From contig DATHSA010000066.1 in the NCBI GenBank assembly GCA_035464675.1, positions 1-64,000 of the forward strand: 64,000 nucleotides of DNA, read 5' to 3'. The notes beneath the pieces were generated by a model. The model did no database searches. It was not told the origin of the DNA and was given only the letters and a program-made list of their open reading frames with translations. Source of the DNA: JAUYIV01 sp035464675 (GTDB lineage: Bacteria > Actinomycetota > Acidimicrobiia > Spongiisociales > UBA11373). This document shows positions 35,843-42,521 of this stretch, in pieces. The translations under genes were made by a program, and so were the position numbers. Position 1 is the stretch's first letter. Each line of letters starts with the position of its first letter.

Positions 35843-35905
35843 GTTGCCCGTTGCCCGTTGCCCGTTACCCGCCGGACGACTCCTGTCTCCCATCACCCGT
35901 CGCCG
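35843..35905. repeat. Heptamer arrays upstream of thrS
   Basis: GTTGCCC x3 plus GTTACCC run from 35843 to 35870. A weaker array GTCTCCC, ATCACCC, GTCGCCG runs from 35885 to 35905. Both keep the 7-base period. Confidence 0.8.
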
Positions 35906-35972
35906 ATTGAGCCTCCTGCCTCGCGGTCATGGTGGGCATCGACGAGACCGCCGGGGCGGGTATGCCCCTCAG

Positions 35973-36000
35973 GCTGGTTGCTGGCCCCTGGTTGCTGGTT
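35973..36000. repeat. Heptamer array GCTGGTT, four units
   Basis: GCTGGTT, GCTGGCC, CCTGGTT, GCTGGTT. It is the same unit as at 1363-1388, and it abuts the truncated end of the doxX pseudogene. Confidence 0.8.
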
Positions 36001-36271
36001 GCTCTCCCTCTGCCACGGCACGCAGGCGACATCCGCGTGCGGGCCCTGAGAAGCCTCGATGGCTCGTGAGGCAAAACCGGCAACCGCGTCGCCGACCCGC
36101 GGAAGACTTCCACGTGATGTTGCTGCCGAACACCTCTCCCCAGCCGGCGTGGAGCCACTCCCAGCCGAGCCAGATCCGGGCAGTGAGCCACAGTCAGGCG
36201 GTCTTGCTGGATCCGAAGAGCCATCTCGCAAAGAGTGGTTCTTCGACCTGAACGACGGTCGGCCTCGCCAC
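36001..36271 (-). pseudogene. Decayed DoxX-family membrane protein gene
   Basis: GTG at 36271, with GGAGGGG upstream, opens a frame reading PTVVQVEEPLFARWLFGSS and then K-T-A before TGA at 36194-36196. Past that stop the same frame continues LWLTARIWLGWEWLHAGW, the first helix and signature of DoxX/thiosulfate-quinone-reductase-like proteins, so TGA probably replaced a Trp codon. A frameshift follows, because the matching continuation VAGFASRAIEASQGPHADV lies in another frame. The remaining two thirds is missing, and the remnant ends at the heptamer array 35973-36000. Confidence 0.7.
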
Positions 36272-36342
36272 CTATCCCCTCCCGTGGGCCTTGTCCACCG
36301 ACCCTGGGGATGACCTCGTCGCTCTCCCGCCGCGCGTGATGT

Positions 36343-36489
36343 TCAGCCGAACTGCCTGCCGCAGCCCGGGCAGGAGGTGTCGTCGGCGTAGGTATGCGAT
36401 CGGCACCAGGGGCAGGGCAGGTCGGGATCGATCGGATCGTGGAGCAGCACGAGACGGAGTGACCGCTCGCGATTCTCGGAACGCGCCAT
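36343..36489 (-). CDS. 48-residue zinc-ribbon protein
   Basis: A very small gene. The ATG at 36489 is preceded by GAGGAGAG. The product ends with CPWC, a 10-residue spacer, and CPGC, a rubredoxin-like zinc knuckle pair that could hold one zinc ion. The first half is basic (MARSENRERSLRLVLLHD). No function can be named. Small zinc ribbons often act as protein- or RNA-binding accessories. Confidence 0.65.
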   Translation of the reverse strand: MARSENRERSLRLVLLHDPIDPDLPCPWCRSHTYADDTSCPGCGRQFG

Positions 36490-36649
36490 GGTTGCTCTCT
36501 CCTCTCCCGCCCGAAGGGCGAGGCTAGGCAACGCCGCCGCGGCGACCAAGGATTTCGAGATACAGAGGGACACGCGTCCCCAGCGGGAGATGCGGGGACC
36601 TTCGGGCGGTCCGCGACGGGTCCGGCACGACGGCTGGCGGCCCCACCGA

Positions 36650-36655
36650 TATCAT
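36650..36655 (+). promoter_or_regulatory. Probable -10 for the patatin gene
   Basis: TATCAT lies 9 nt before the ATG at 36665 with no ribosome-binding site between, which would give a 5' leader of about 0-3 nt. Confidence 0.4.
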
Positions 36656-36664
36656 CCCGGGTTC

Positions 36665-37660
36665 ATGTCACGCGTAGGCCTGGTACTCGGCGGCGGCGGA
36701 GTGACCGGCGGCGCCTTCCACGTGGGTGCCCTGTTCTCGCTCCGCATGGCCACCGAATGGGACCCCGGAGACGCCGACGTCATTGTCGGCACGTCGTCGG
36801 GGGCGGTCATCGGCGCCCTGGCCCGCACCGGGCATCTCGAATTGGAGTCGATCGTCGGAGACGTGAAGGGCGCCCCCCAGCTCGCCCGACTCCTCGACAA
36901 GATCATCTACCGCCGCGGCCGGCCAACGGGTGTCGGGCGCTGGGTCCGCCACGGGATCCTCCCCGGTCTCCGCAAGCCGGGGATCAGGCTGGCGTTGGGC
37001 TGCCCGGCGCCCTACACGACCTCCGGCGTCCAGTCGTGGCTCGAACGGGCGATGGGCGAGGATGCCGACACCTGGCCGGACCGGCCGACCACGATCGTCG
37101 GCTACCAGCTCGAGGGCAAGCACCGGGTCGCGTTCGGCACCGATGACAGCCCGGACGCCTCGCTGGCCAGGGCAGTGGCCGCGTCCGCTGCGGTTCCGAT
37201 GCTCTTTGCCCCGGTGGAGATCGACGGCTTCCACTACGTGGACGGAGGCGTGGCGAGCGGCACGAACGCCGACCTGGTGCTCGGTTCTCCAGAGCCGCTC
37301 GACCTCGTGATCGTGAGCGCTCCGATGGCTTCGGTCGAGAAGCGACCCGATGCCAGGTTCTATGAGGGAGTCGTGGACCGCCTTGGCGGGTCGGCCCTCA
37401 CCGCCGAGCTCGATGCCATACGTCGGGCCTGGCCCGACACCGAGATCATCGTTCTCCGACCGGACAGGCACGTCCTGGCTGAGACCCGGCCCAACCCTCT
37501 CGACACGTCCGCCGCGTTGCCCGCATTCCTCAGGACCCTGAGATCGATGCGCCGCACCCTCGGCTCGCCCGAAGTCTGGCCGGTGCTGGAACGCCACCTG
37601 GTGACCCGCAAGAAGCAGTCACTCTGGGACCGAATGCAGGGGCGAGTCGCGGCGCGATGA
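36665..37660 (+). CDS. Patatin-like phospholipase
   Basis: 331 residues with the complete patatin catalytic set: oxyanion loop GGGGVTGGAF at 9-18, nucleophile S44 in the GTSSG elbow, and catalytic D193 in DGG. Patatin-like enzymes hydrolyse acyl esters of membrane lipids. No signal peptide is present, so it is cytosolic or membrane-peripheral. ATG at 36665 begins directly with the conserved SRVGLVLGGGG. It is convergent with the molybdopterin oxidoreductase gene, 24 bases apart. Confidence 0.9.
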   Translation: MSRVGLVLGGGGVTGGAFHVGALFSLRMATEWDPGDADVIVGTSSGAVIGALARTGHLELESIVGDVKGAPQLARLLDKIIYRRGRPTGVGRWVRHGILPGLRKPGIRLALGCPAPYTTSGVQSWLERAMGEDADTWPDRPTTIVGYQLEGKHRVAFGTDDSPDASLARAVAASAAVPMLFAPVEIDGFHYVDGGVASGTNADLVLGSPEPLDLVIVSAPMASVEKRPDARFYEGVVDRLGGSALTAELDAIRRAWPDTEIIVLRPDRHVLAETRPNPLDTSAALPAFLRTLRSMRRTLGSPEVWPVLERHLVTRKKQSLWDRMQGRVAAR

Positions 37661-37684
37661 GAGGCGACTCCCCGACGGGACACC

Positions 37685-39205
37685 TCAGACAACCGTGACG
37701 ACCACCCGGTGGTGACCGGTGGCCCCATCGGGACGCGGTGGTTCCCTGTCCGCCGTCTGGACGTTCCCGACGCCGTCGATCACCCGCACCTCGATCGCCC
37801 GGTTTCCGGCGGTCAGCTGGGGACGGGCCCGCCACTGAGTCCAGGCTTTCGATGACAATGGAGTGGCCACCTCGGCCGTCATCCACTCCCCGTCGTCGAC
37901 CCGGATCTCGACCGAGTCGACGCCTTCCAGCGGGGCCCAGGCCACGCCCGCCACGTCGACGGTGCCGGCAACGACCTCCGCCCGGGGTCTGGGGACGTCG
38001 ATGCGGGAGTGCATCTTGATCGGGCCCTCCTTGGCCCATCCCCGGGGCACCCAGTAGGCGTCGAAGGCCTCCCACGTCGTCAGTTCGATGTCGGAGAGCC
38101 ACTTCGTCGCGGACACATAGCCGTAGAGCCCGGGAACGATGATCCGGGCCGGGAACCCGTGGGCGAGGGGAAGCGGCTCGTCGTTCATCCCGATCGCCAG
38201 GATCGGCTCGCGGCCGTCGAAGGCCAACTCGGTCGGGAAACCGGCCGTCCAATCGTCCACCGAACGTCCGACGATCTGAGACGCACCCTGCCGGACGCCG
38301 GCTCGGTCGAGGAGCTCGGTAAGACGGACCCCGGTCCATTTCGCGTTGCCGACGAGGTCGCCCCCCACCCGGTTCGACACGCACGCGAGCGTGACGTACT
38401 GCTCCACGAGGTCCATCTCGAGCAGGTCGTCATATGTGAGCCTCACCTCTCTGTCCACCATCCCGTGGATTCGCATCGACCAGCTCTGCTCGTCGATCCT
38501 CGGCACCACGAGTGCGGTGTCGATCCGGTAGAAGGTCTCGTTCGGCGTCACCAGAGGGCTGATGCCCGGCAGGTCGATGGAACTCCCGGGCGGCGGTGGC
38601 GGCACCGTCACGCCTGCCGCGGGAATGTCGATGACCGGTGATGCCGGGATGCGGGTCACCAGATAACGGCCGAAGCCACCCGCGACCACTGCGGCCGCTC
38701 CCCCGGCCGTCGCGAGCGCGACGAATCGCCGTCGGCTCTGATCGGCGGGCACCCCGTCGGTGGGCTGTTCCCCTTCGCCGACTGCTCCGAGCAAGGTGTG
38801 CAACGTTCCCAATCCGGCGCCGGCAGCGATGAGGAGGGACGCGTAGACGAGCGGTGTCTCTGCGAAGGGCTGCCCGACACCGGCAGCGATCCCGACCGCG
38901 GCGAAGACGATGAACACCGCCGCACCCAGCCATGGCAGGGTCCGTGTGTACACACCCGTGAACCAGCCGATCACGAGGGCGAGAATGATCGTGCCGATCG
39001 CCAGGGCGAGTTTGTCGGCCGTGCCGAAGAGCGAGATGGCGAAGTCCTCGACCCATGACGGCGACTGGTCGACGACCCAGGACCCCACTGCGGCGACCGG
39101 CGAGGGGATCCCGTCGACGATCCCGGCGATCAACTCACCGACCCCGAGCGCGACACCGGCGGACACCGTGCCGGCGACGCCGGCTCTCGTGCTCGATGGG
39201 TTCAT
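37685..39205 (-). CDS. Sulfite oxidase-family molybdopterin oxidoreductase with membrane anchor
   Basis: 506 residues. The N-terminal 170 residues hold about four transmembrane helices. The oxidoreductase molybdopterin-binding domain follows (about 230-390), with the Mo-ligand Cys in LACVSNRVGGDL and the GFPARIIVPGLYGYVSAKW-like block. A C-terminal Mo-co dimerisation domain ends the protein. It probably oxidises sulfite or a similar substrate outside the membrane; the substrate is not certain. GGAGA lies just upstream of the ATG. Confidence 0.88.
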   Translation of the reverse strand: MNPSSTRAGVAGTVSAGVALGVGELIAGIVDGIPSPVAAVGSWVVDQSPSWVEDFAISLFGTADKLALAIGTIILALVIGWFTGVYTRTLPWLGAAVFIVFAAVGIAAGVGQPFAETPLVYASLLIAAGAGLGTLHTLLGAVGEGEQPTDGVPADQSRRRFVALATAGGAAAVVAGGFGRYLVTRIPASPVIDIPAAGVTVPPPPPGSSIDLPGISPLVTPNETFYRIDTALVVPRIDEQSWSMRIHGMVDREVRLTYDDLLEMDLVEQYVTLACVSNRVGGDLVGNAKWTGVRLTELLDRAGVRQGASQIVGRSVDDWTAGFPTELAFDGREPILAIGMNDEPLPLAHGFPARIIVPGLYGYVSATKWLSDIELTTWEAFDAYWVPRGWAKEGPIKMHSRIDVPRPRAEVVAGTVDVAGVAWAPLEGVDSVEIRVDDGEWMTAEVATPLSSKAWTQWRARPQLTAGNRAIEVRVIDGVGNVQTADREPPRPDGATGHHRVVVTVV

Positions 39206-39297
39206 GACTCTCCAACGCTCCCCGCCTCGGCCCCGGTTCCATCTCCGGACCCGGATGCGCGTCCCTCTACGATTTGAGGGCCGACGACAGGAGGGTG

Positions 39298-39585
39298 ATG
39301 ACCCAGCCGACCGATCGACCCGTGTGGCAGACCCGCAGGTTCCGACTGATCGTCCTCTACGGCGTCGTGGCCTTGCTGGCGCTGATCCTGATCCTCCAGA
39401 ACTTCGACACCACCGAGGTGCAATTCCTGTGCTGGCGGGCGGAAGCCCCTCTGGCGTGGGTCTTGATGACCTTCATGGTGCTCGGCGCGGGAGTCGACGA
39501 GCTGGTGCGGGTCGTGGTGCGGAGGCGGCGAGCCAAGAAGGAGGAGCTGCGACGGGCGCGTTCCGAGCGGCAAGAGGAGTTCTAG
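39298..39585 (+). CDS. LapA-domain (DUF1049) membrane protein
   Basis: 95 residues: two transmembrane helices (LIVLYGVVALLALILILQN and LAWVLMTFMVLGAGV) around the NFDTTEVQFLCW loop typical of DUF1049/LapA, then a basic coiled-coil tail. AGGAGG precedes the ATG at 39298. In proteobacteria LapA acts in envelope assembly; the actinobacterial role is unknown. Its stop codon lies inside a palindrome shared with the opposing gene. Confidence 0.85.
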   Translation: MTQPTDRPVWQTRRFRLIVLYGVVALLALILILQNFDTTEVQFLCWRAEAPLAWVLMTFMVLGAGVDELVRVVVRRRRAKKEELRRARSERQEEF

Positions 39586-39599
39586 GGGCAGGCCCCTAG
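39582..39599. terminator. Bidirectional hairpin containing both stop codons
   Basis: CTAGGGGC-AG-GCCCCTAG is a perfect 8-bp inverted repeat. The plus-strand TAG of the LapA-domain gene (39583-39585) and the minus-strand TAG of the DUF4332-like gene (39596-39598) both lie inside it, so one palindrome can terminate both convergent genes. Confidence 0.75.
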
Positions 39600-40069
39600 A
39601 CCCGCGGCGCGGGGAACACGGCCGGTGCGCGGCGCCCGGTGATCTCTTCCTCACCCCACGTGTCGTGATACCAGACGTGGCGGATCATCAGCCGGGCCTG
39701 CTCGATCCATTCCGCGATCATCGCCTTGCTGGGTAGTCGCTTGACATCACGCTCGACCGCGTGCGCGATCTCGACCTCTTCGGCGAGCTCGGCGGGGTTA
39801 CGGGTGCTCAGGTCCGCGATGTCCTCGACACCGGCCCGGGCAAGGAGCCGGGCGTAGTCGTCGCTGACGCCCTTGACCCGCATCAGGTCGGCCCGCTGTA
39901 CCCAGTTGGCGATCCGCTGGATAGAGACCTTGGCGGCCCTTGCGATCTCTCGGCGACCGTCGGGGGTGCTCCCCCATCTCAGGAGCTTCGCGGTACCAGG
40001 TACCCCCGCCTCCTTGAGTCGTTCGATCTGCTTGTCGGTGATCCCCTTGAGGCTGTTCAGCCCGGCCAT
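39596..40069 (-). CDS. DUF4332-like helix-hairpin-helix protein
   Basis: 157 residues. It contains repeated helix-hairpin-helix-like segments (LKGITDKQIERLKEAGVPG and RVKGVSDDYARLLARAGVED), the pattern seen in DUF4332 proteins and resembling DNA-binding HhH pairs. A C-terminal extension of about 30 residues is extra. ATG at 40069 has GGGAG upstream. The function is unknown; nucleic acid binding is an inference from the fold. Confidence 0.8.
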   Translation of the reverse strand: MAGLNSLKGITDKQIERLKEAGVPGTAKLLRWGSTPDGRREIARAAKVSIQRIANWVQRADLMRVKGVSDDYARLLARAGVEDIADLSTRNPAELAEEVEIAHAVERDVKRLPSKAMIAEWIEQARLMIRHVWYHDTWGEEEITGRRAPAVFPAPRV

Positions 40070-40147
40070 GTCGCTCCCGTTCTGCCGTCCCCAAGGTACC
40101 AACTGGAACCCCTGTATCGGCGGCTTTCGGCTCGCGCGAGGGCATCC

Positions 40148-40175
40148 GGGTAACGGGCAACCGGCAACGGGAAAC
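40148..40175. repeat. Heptamer array GGGYAAC, four units
   Basis: GGGTAAC, GGGCAAC, CGGCAAC, GGGAAAC in exact tandem, in the gap between the DUF4332-like gene and the 40183 gene. Confidence 0.8.
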
Positions 40176-40182
40176 GGGTTCC

Positions 40183-40461
40183 TCAGACCGCCCAGCGCTG
40201 CTGTTCGGCGGCCACGTCGGGGACGTACGGCTCCTGGTCGTCGTCGAAGAGAGCCGTCGAGGCGCGCAGCATCACCATTCCGGCGTGATAGGGCCCGTCC
40301 TGGCCCCACAACTCGGCAAGCCCGACGGCGCGTGCCAGGTCGTGGTTGCAGCGGCCGCGTTCGCACGTGTCGTACGGATCGGTGACGTCGTCGTGTCCCA
40401 CGGAGAGGCCATCGGCACGCTTCGCGACGTGCTTGACCGATAGGCCGCGTCTGCGCGGCAT
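40183..40461 (-). CDS. Unknown 92-residue protein
   Basis: Begins with a basic stretch (MPRRRGLSVKHVAKRADG) followed by DPYDTCERGRCNHD, a C-x5-C-x-H arrangement that could bind a metal. No family recognised. It ends close to the metallopeptidase gene in the same direction (4-base gap to its stop), so the two are probably co-transcribed. Confidence 0.6.
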   Translation of the reverse strand: MPRRRGLSVKHVAKRADGLSVGHDDVTDPYDTCERGRCNHDLARAVGLAELWGQDGPYHAGMVMLRASTALFDDDQEPYVPDVAAEQQRWAV

Positions 40462-40465
40462 CGCT

Positions 40466-40825
40466 CTAGTACCCGAGTTCGTGGAGCCGATCGTCGTCGA
40501 TCCCGAGATGGTGGGCCACCTCGTGGAGAACCGTCTTGCGGATCTGCGCCTTGAGCCGCGACGGCGGGAGTCGCAGCGCCAGGTGCGGTCCCATGAAGAT
40601 GGTGATGCGATCAGGCATGACGCCCGAGTAGTGCCCGGCGCGATCGTGGAGATTCACGCCGTGGTACAGCCCGAGGAGAGTGCCGCCACCGGCGTAGTCG
40701 GCGTCCTGCTCCGGGGTCGGCCAGTCCTCGACCACGACATGCAGGTTTTCCACCGCCTGGACCACCCACTCGGGCAACTCCTCGAGTGCGGCGTCGACCA
40801 GTGCCTCGAACTCGTCGCGTCTCAC
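40466..40825 (-). CDS. Zincin-like metallopeptidase family protein
   Basis: 119 residues with HEVAHHLGIDDDRLHELGY at the C-terminus: HExxH zinc motif plus a downstream His/Glu. This matches the actinobacterial metallopeptidase family PF06262. It has no signal peptide. The start is GTG at 40825, with TATCCT 7 nt upstream and no Shine-Dalgarno sequence. The substrate is unknown. Confidence 0.88.
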   Translation of the reverse strand: MRRDEFEALVDAALEELPEWVVQAVENLHVVVEDWPTPEQDADYAGGGTLLGLYHGVNLHDRAGHYSGVMPDRITIFMGPHLALRLPPSRLKAQIRKTVLHEVAHHLGIDDDRLHELGY

Positions 40826-40832
40826 GGTCGGG

Positions 40833-40838
40833 AGGATA
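40833..40838 (-). promoter_or_regulatory. Probable -10 of a leaderless metallopeptidase promoter
   Basis: TATCCT on the minus strand, 7 nt before the GTG start. An ATGACA lies 15 bases further upstream and could act as a -35. Confidence 0.45.
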
Positions 40839-40881
40839 CGGGCGACCGGTTTCTGTCATACCCGGTTGGCATCGTCTACGT

Positions 40882-42012
40882 ATGGAAGTCCAACTGCTTG
40901 CCGAGGCCGCCGAACTGGTGAATCGCGCCAACGAGCTGGTCGAGCAGGCGAATCGTGTCGAGACCGAAGGCCGATCGCCGGGTGCGATCAGGCGTGTCGT
41001 CGCCGCATACGGCCGGCTGGTCAAGCTGGGCTCCGCGGGCGGAGCGACGGCGGCCCTATTGCTCGGCGACCCGGGAACATTGGCAGGGGCCACCGGCACG
41101 TCGATGACGAAGGCGAAGGAGGCATTGAAGACCGCCGAGGCGGCTGATCAGACTCCCGAGTTGGGTGACGCCTTCCGTGCCGGCGAGCTCTCGATGGACC
41201 AGGCGACCGAGATCGCCAAGACCGAGAAGGTGGCCCCGGGCTCGGCGGGCCCGTTGCTGAAACGGGTCAGGGGCGGTGCTCCGATCAAGGTCCTACGGGA
41301 CGAGGGGCGTCGGCGCCGGCTGGAGGCGCAGTCATCCGAGGACTTGGCCGAGCGGCAGCGTGAGGCCCGCTACCTCTGGCACGGGATCACCGACGAGGGC
41401 ATGTACCGCCTCGAGGGCGAGTTCGAGCCCGAGGTCGGCGCCCGGCTGGTCAACAGGCTCGAGGCCCAGGCCCGGCGCCTCGCCAAGGCGGCGCGTCACG
41501 CCGAACCGTTCCCGCGGTATCTCGCCGACGCGCTTCCCGACCTCGTCGCCGGCAAGGGCACGGGCAAGGGCAAGACCGAATTGGTCGTGCTCGTGTCTCG
41601 AGGAGTGGCGGAGCGGGGCTGGCAGGACGTGCAGGACGGCGAGTTCTGCAAGATCCCTGGTGTCGGGCCGATCGACCCGGAGGCGGCGCGTCGTATCGCG
41701 AGGAACGCGTTCCTGTCCGGCATCTTCTTCGACGGAGAAGACCTGAGAAACATCAAGCGGTGGACCCGGCACATCCCGGCAGCGGTGAAGGTCGCGCTCA
41801 ATCTCGGTGATCCCCCCGACTTCGACGGACCCCGCTGCGAAGACTGCGGGATGCGGCATGGCCTCGAGTGGGATCACGACGATCCCAAGGCCAACGGCGG
41901 AGAGACCTCGCTCGAGAACCTCGAACCCCGTTACTGGAGATGTCATCAGAAGAAGACGGCCCGCGATCGCGAGGCGGGAAGGCTGAGGCCGGCGCGCGCC
42001 AGTCCGCGCTGA
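40882..42012 (+). CDS. HNH endonuclease-domain protein (DUF222/13E12-like)
   Basis: 376 residues. A long helical N-terminal region of the type found in actinobacterial 13E12-repeat proteins precedes a C-terminal HNH domain: CEDCGMRHGLEWDHDD, then N and CHQKK. The Cys pairs would hold structural zinc and the D-H-D stretch is the nuclease core. Such genes are numerous and mobile in actinobacteria. ATG at 40882 begins the conserved MEVQLLAEAAEL. It is convergent with the MmcQ gene, and the two stop codons abut as TGATCA. Confidence 0.82.
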   Translation: MEVQLLAEAAELVNRANELVEQANRVETEGRSPGAIRRVVAAYGRLVKLGSAGGATAALLLGDPGTLAGATGTSMTKAKEALKTAEAADQTPELGDAFRAGELSMDQATEIAKTEKVAPGSAGPLLKRVRGGAPIKVLRDEGRRRRLEAQSSEDLAERQREARYLWHGITDEGMYRLEGEFEPEVGARLVNRLEAQARRLAKAARHAEPFPRYLADALPDLVAGKGTGKGKTELVVLVSRGVAERGWQDVQDGEFCKIPGVGPIDPEAARRIARNAFLSGIFFDGEDLRNIKRWTRHIPAAVKVALNLGDPPDFDGPRCEDCGMRHGLEWDHDDPKANGGETSLENLEPRYWRCHQKKTARDREAGRLRPARASPR

Positions 42013-42375
42013 TCAGGACGGGCTCGACCTGTCCCAGCCCTCAGGTCGACGGCTCTTGGGGAGTTTCGAGACGACCATGTGATACGACTCGTCGACCGCC
42101 TCGATGATCTCGGCGTCGGGGATGGCGCCGCCCAGCCGCAGGGTGTTCCATCCCCAGCGGCCGATGTAGGCCATCACCGCGGCGTCGTCCGGGTATCGGA
42201 CCAGCCACTCGTCGGCTTCCTCGCGGTTGCCGCCTCCCTTGACGCTCACCGAGGCGTCTCCGAAGAAGGCGAAGATCTTCTCGTCCACCTTGGTGACGAC
42301 GTCGCCCTCCCACGGCTCGTCCTGCCAGGCACCCGGCTTCGACAGGCAGTGGCGGAGGAGCTCCTCGGAGGTCAT
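42013..42375 (-). CDS. MmcQ/YjbR family DNA-binding-like protein
   Basis: 120 residues: WQDEPWEGDVVTKVDEKIFAFF at the N-terminus and GRWGWNTLRL plus ESYHMVVSKLPKS at the C-terminus are the MmcQ/YjbR signature (CyaY-like fold). ATG at 42375 is preceded by TAGGTT at 7 nt and no ribosome-binding site. The biological role is unknown. Confidence 0.88.
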   Translation of the reverse strand: MTSEELLRHCLSKPGAWQDEPWEGDVVTKVDEKIFAFFGDASVSVKGGGNREEADEWLVRYPDDAAVMAYIGRWGWNTLRLGGAIPDAEIIEAVDESYHMVVSKLPKSRRPEGWDRSSPS

Positions 42376-42421
42376 GCTTCGCAACCTACCCACGGGATGA
42401 CCGGGGTTGGATCAGGACTTG

Positions 42422-42427
42422 TACAAT
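42422..42427 (+). promoter_or_regulatory. -10 of the tRNA-Val promoter
   Basis: TACAAT, 11 bases before the first base of the tRNA. A -35 is unclear; ATGACC at 42397 is a weak candidate. Confidence 0.5.
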
Positions 42428-42438
42428 CCCGACGCTCC

Positions 42439-42510
42439 GGGCGCTTAGCTCAGCGGGAGAGCGCTGCCTTCACACGGCAGAGGTCACTGGTTCAATCCCA
42501 GTAGCGCCCA
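42439..42510 (+). tRNA. tRNA-Val(CAC)
   Basis: A full cloverleaf: acceptor GGGCGCT pairs with AGCGCCC, a D arm with AGCTCAGCGGGAGAG, anticodon stem CTGCC/GGCAG around TTCACAC (anticodon CAC), and T arm CTGGTTCAATCCCAG. Discriminator A; CCA is not encoded. It reads GUG codons. Its 3' part is repeated at 45613 and 46785, which suggests use as an integration site. Confidence 0.95.
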
Positions 42511-42512
42511 CA
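42464..42512 (+). mobile_element. Putative attachment site in the tRNA-Val gene
   Basis: The stretch from the anticodon stem to just past the tRNA end is matched by a direct repeat at 46785-46832 (46 of 48 bases from 42465) and, for its first 25 bases, exactly at 45613-45637. tRNA anticodon or T arms are classical targets of tyrosine integrases. Confidence 0.65.
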
Positions 42513-42521
42513 ACGCCACCC

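Noticed and set aside
35824..36342. T-box leader upstream of thrS
   Set aside because: No T-box antiterminator consensus is present; the gap is explained by heptamer arrays and a doxX relic.
40882..42012. HNH protein as the island recombinase
   Set aside because: It lies outside the tRNA repeats and is a DUF222/13E12-type HNH nuclease-like protein, not a tyrosine or serine recombinase.
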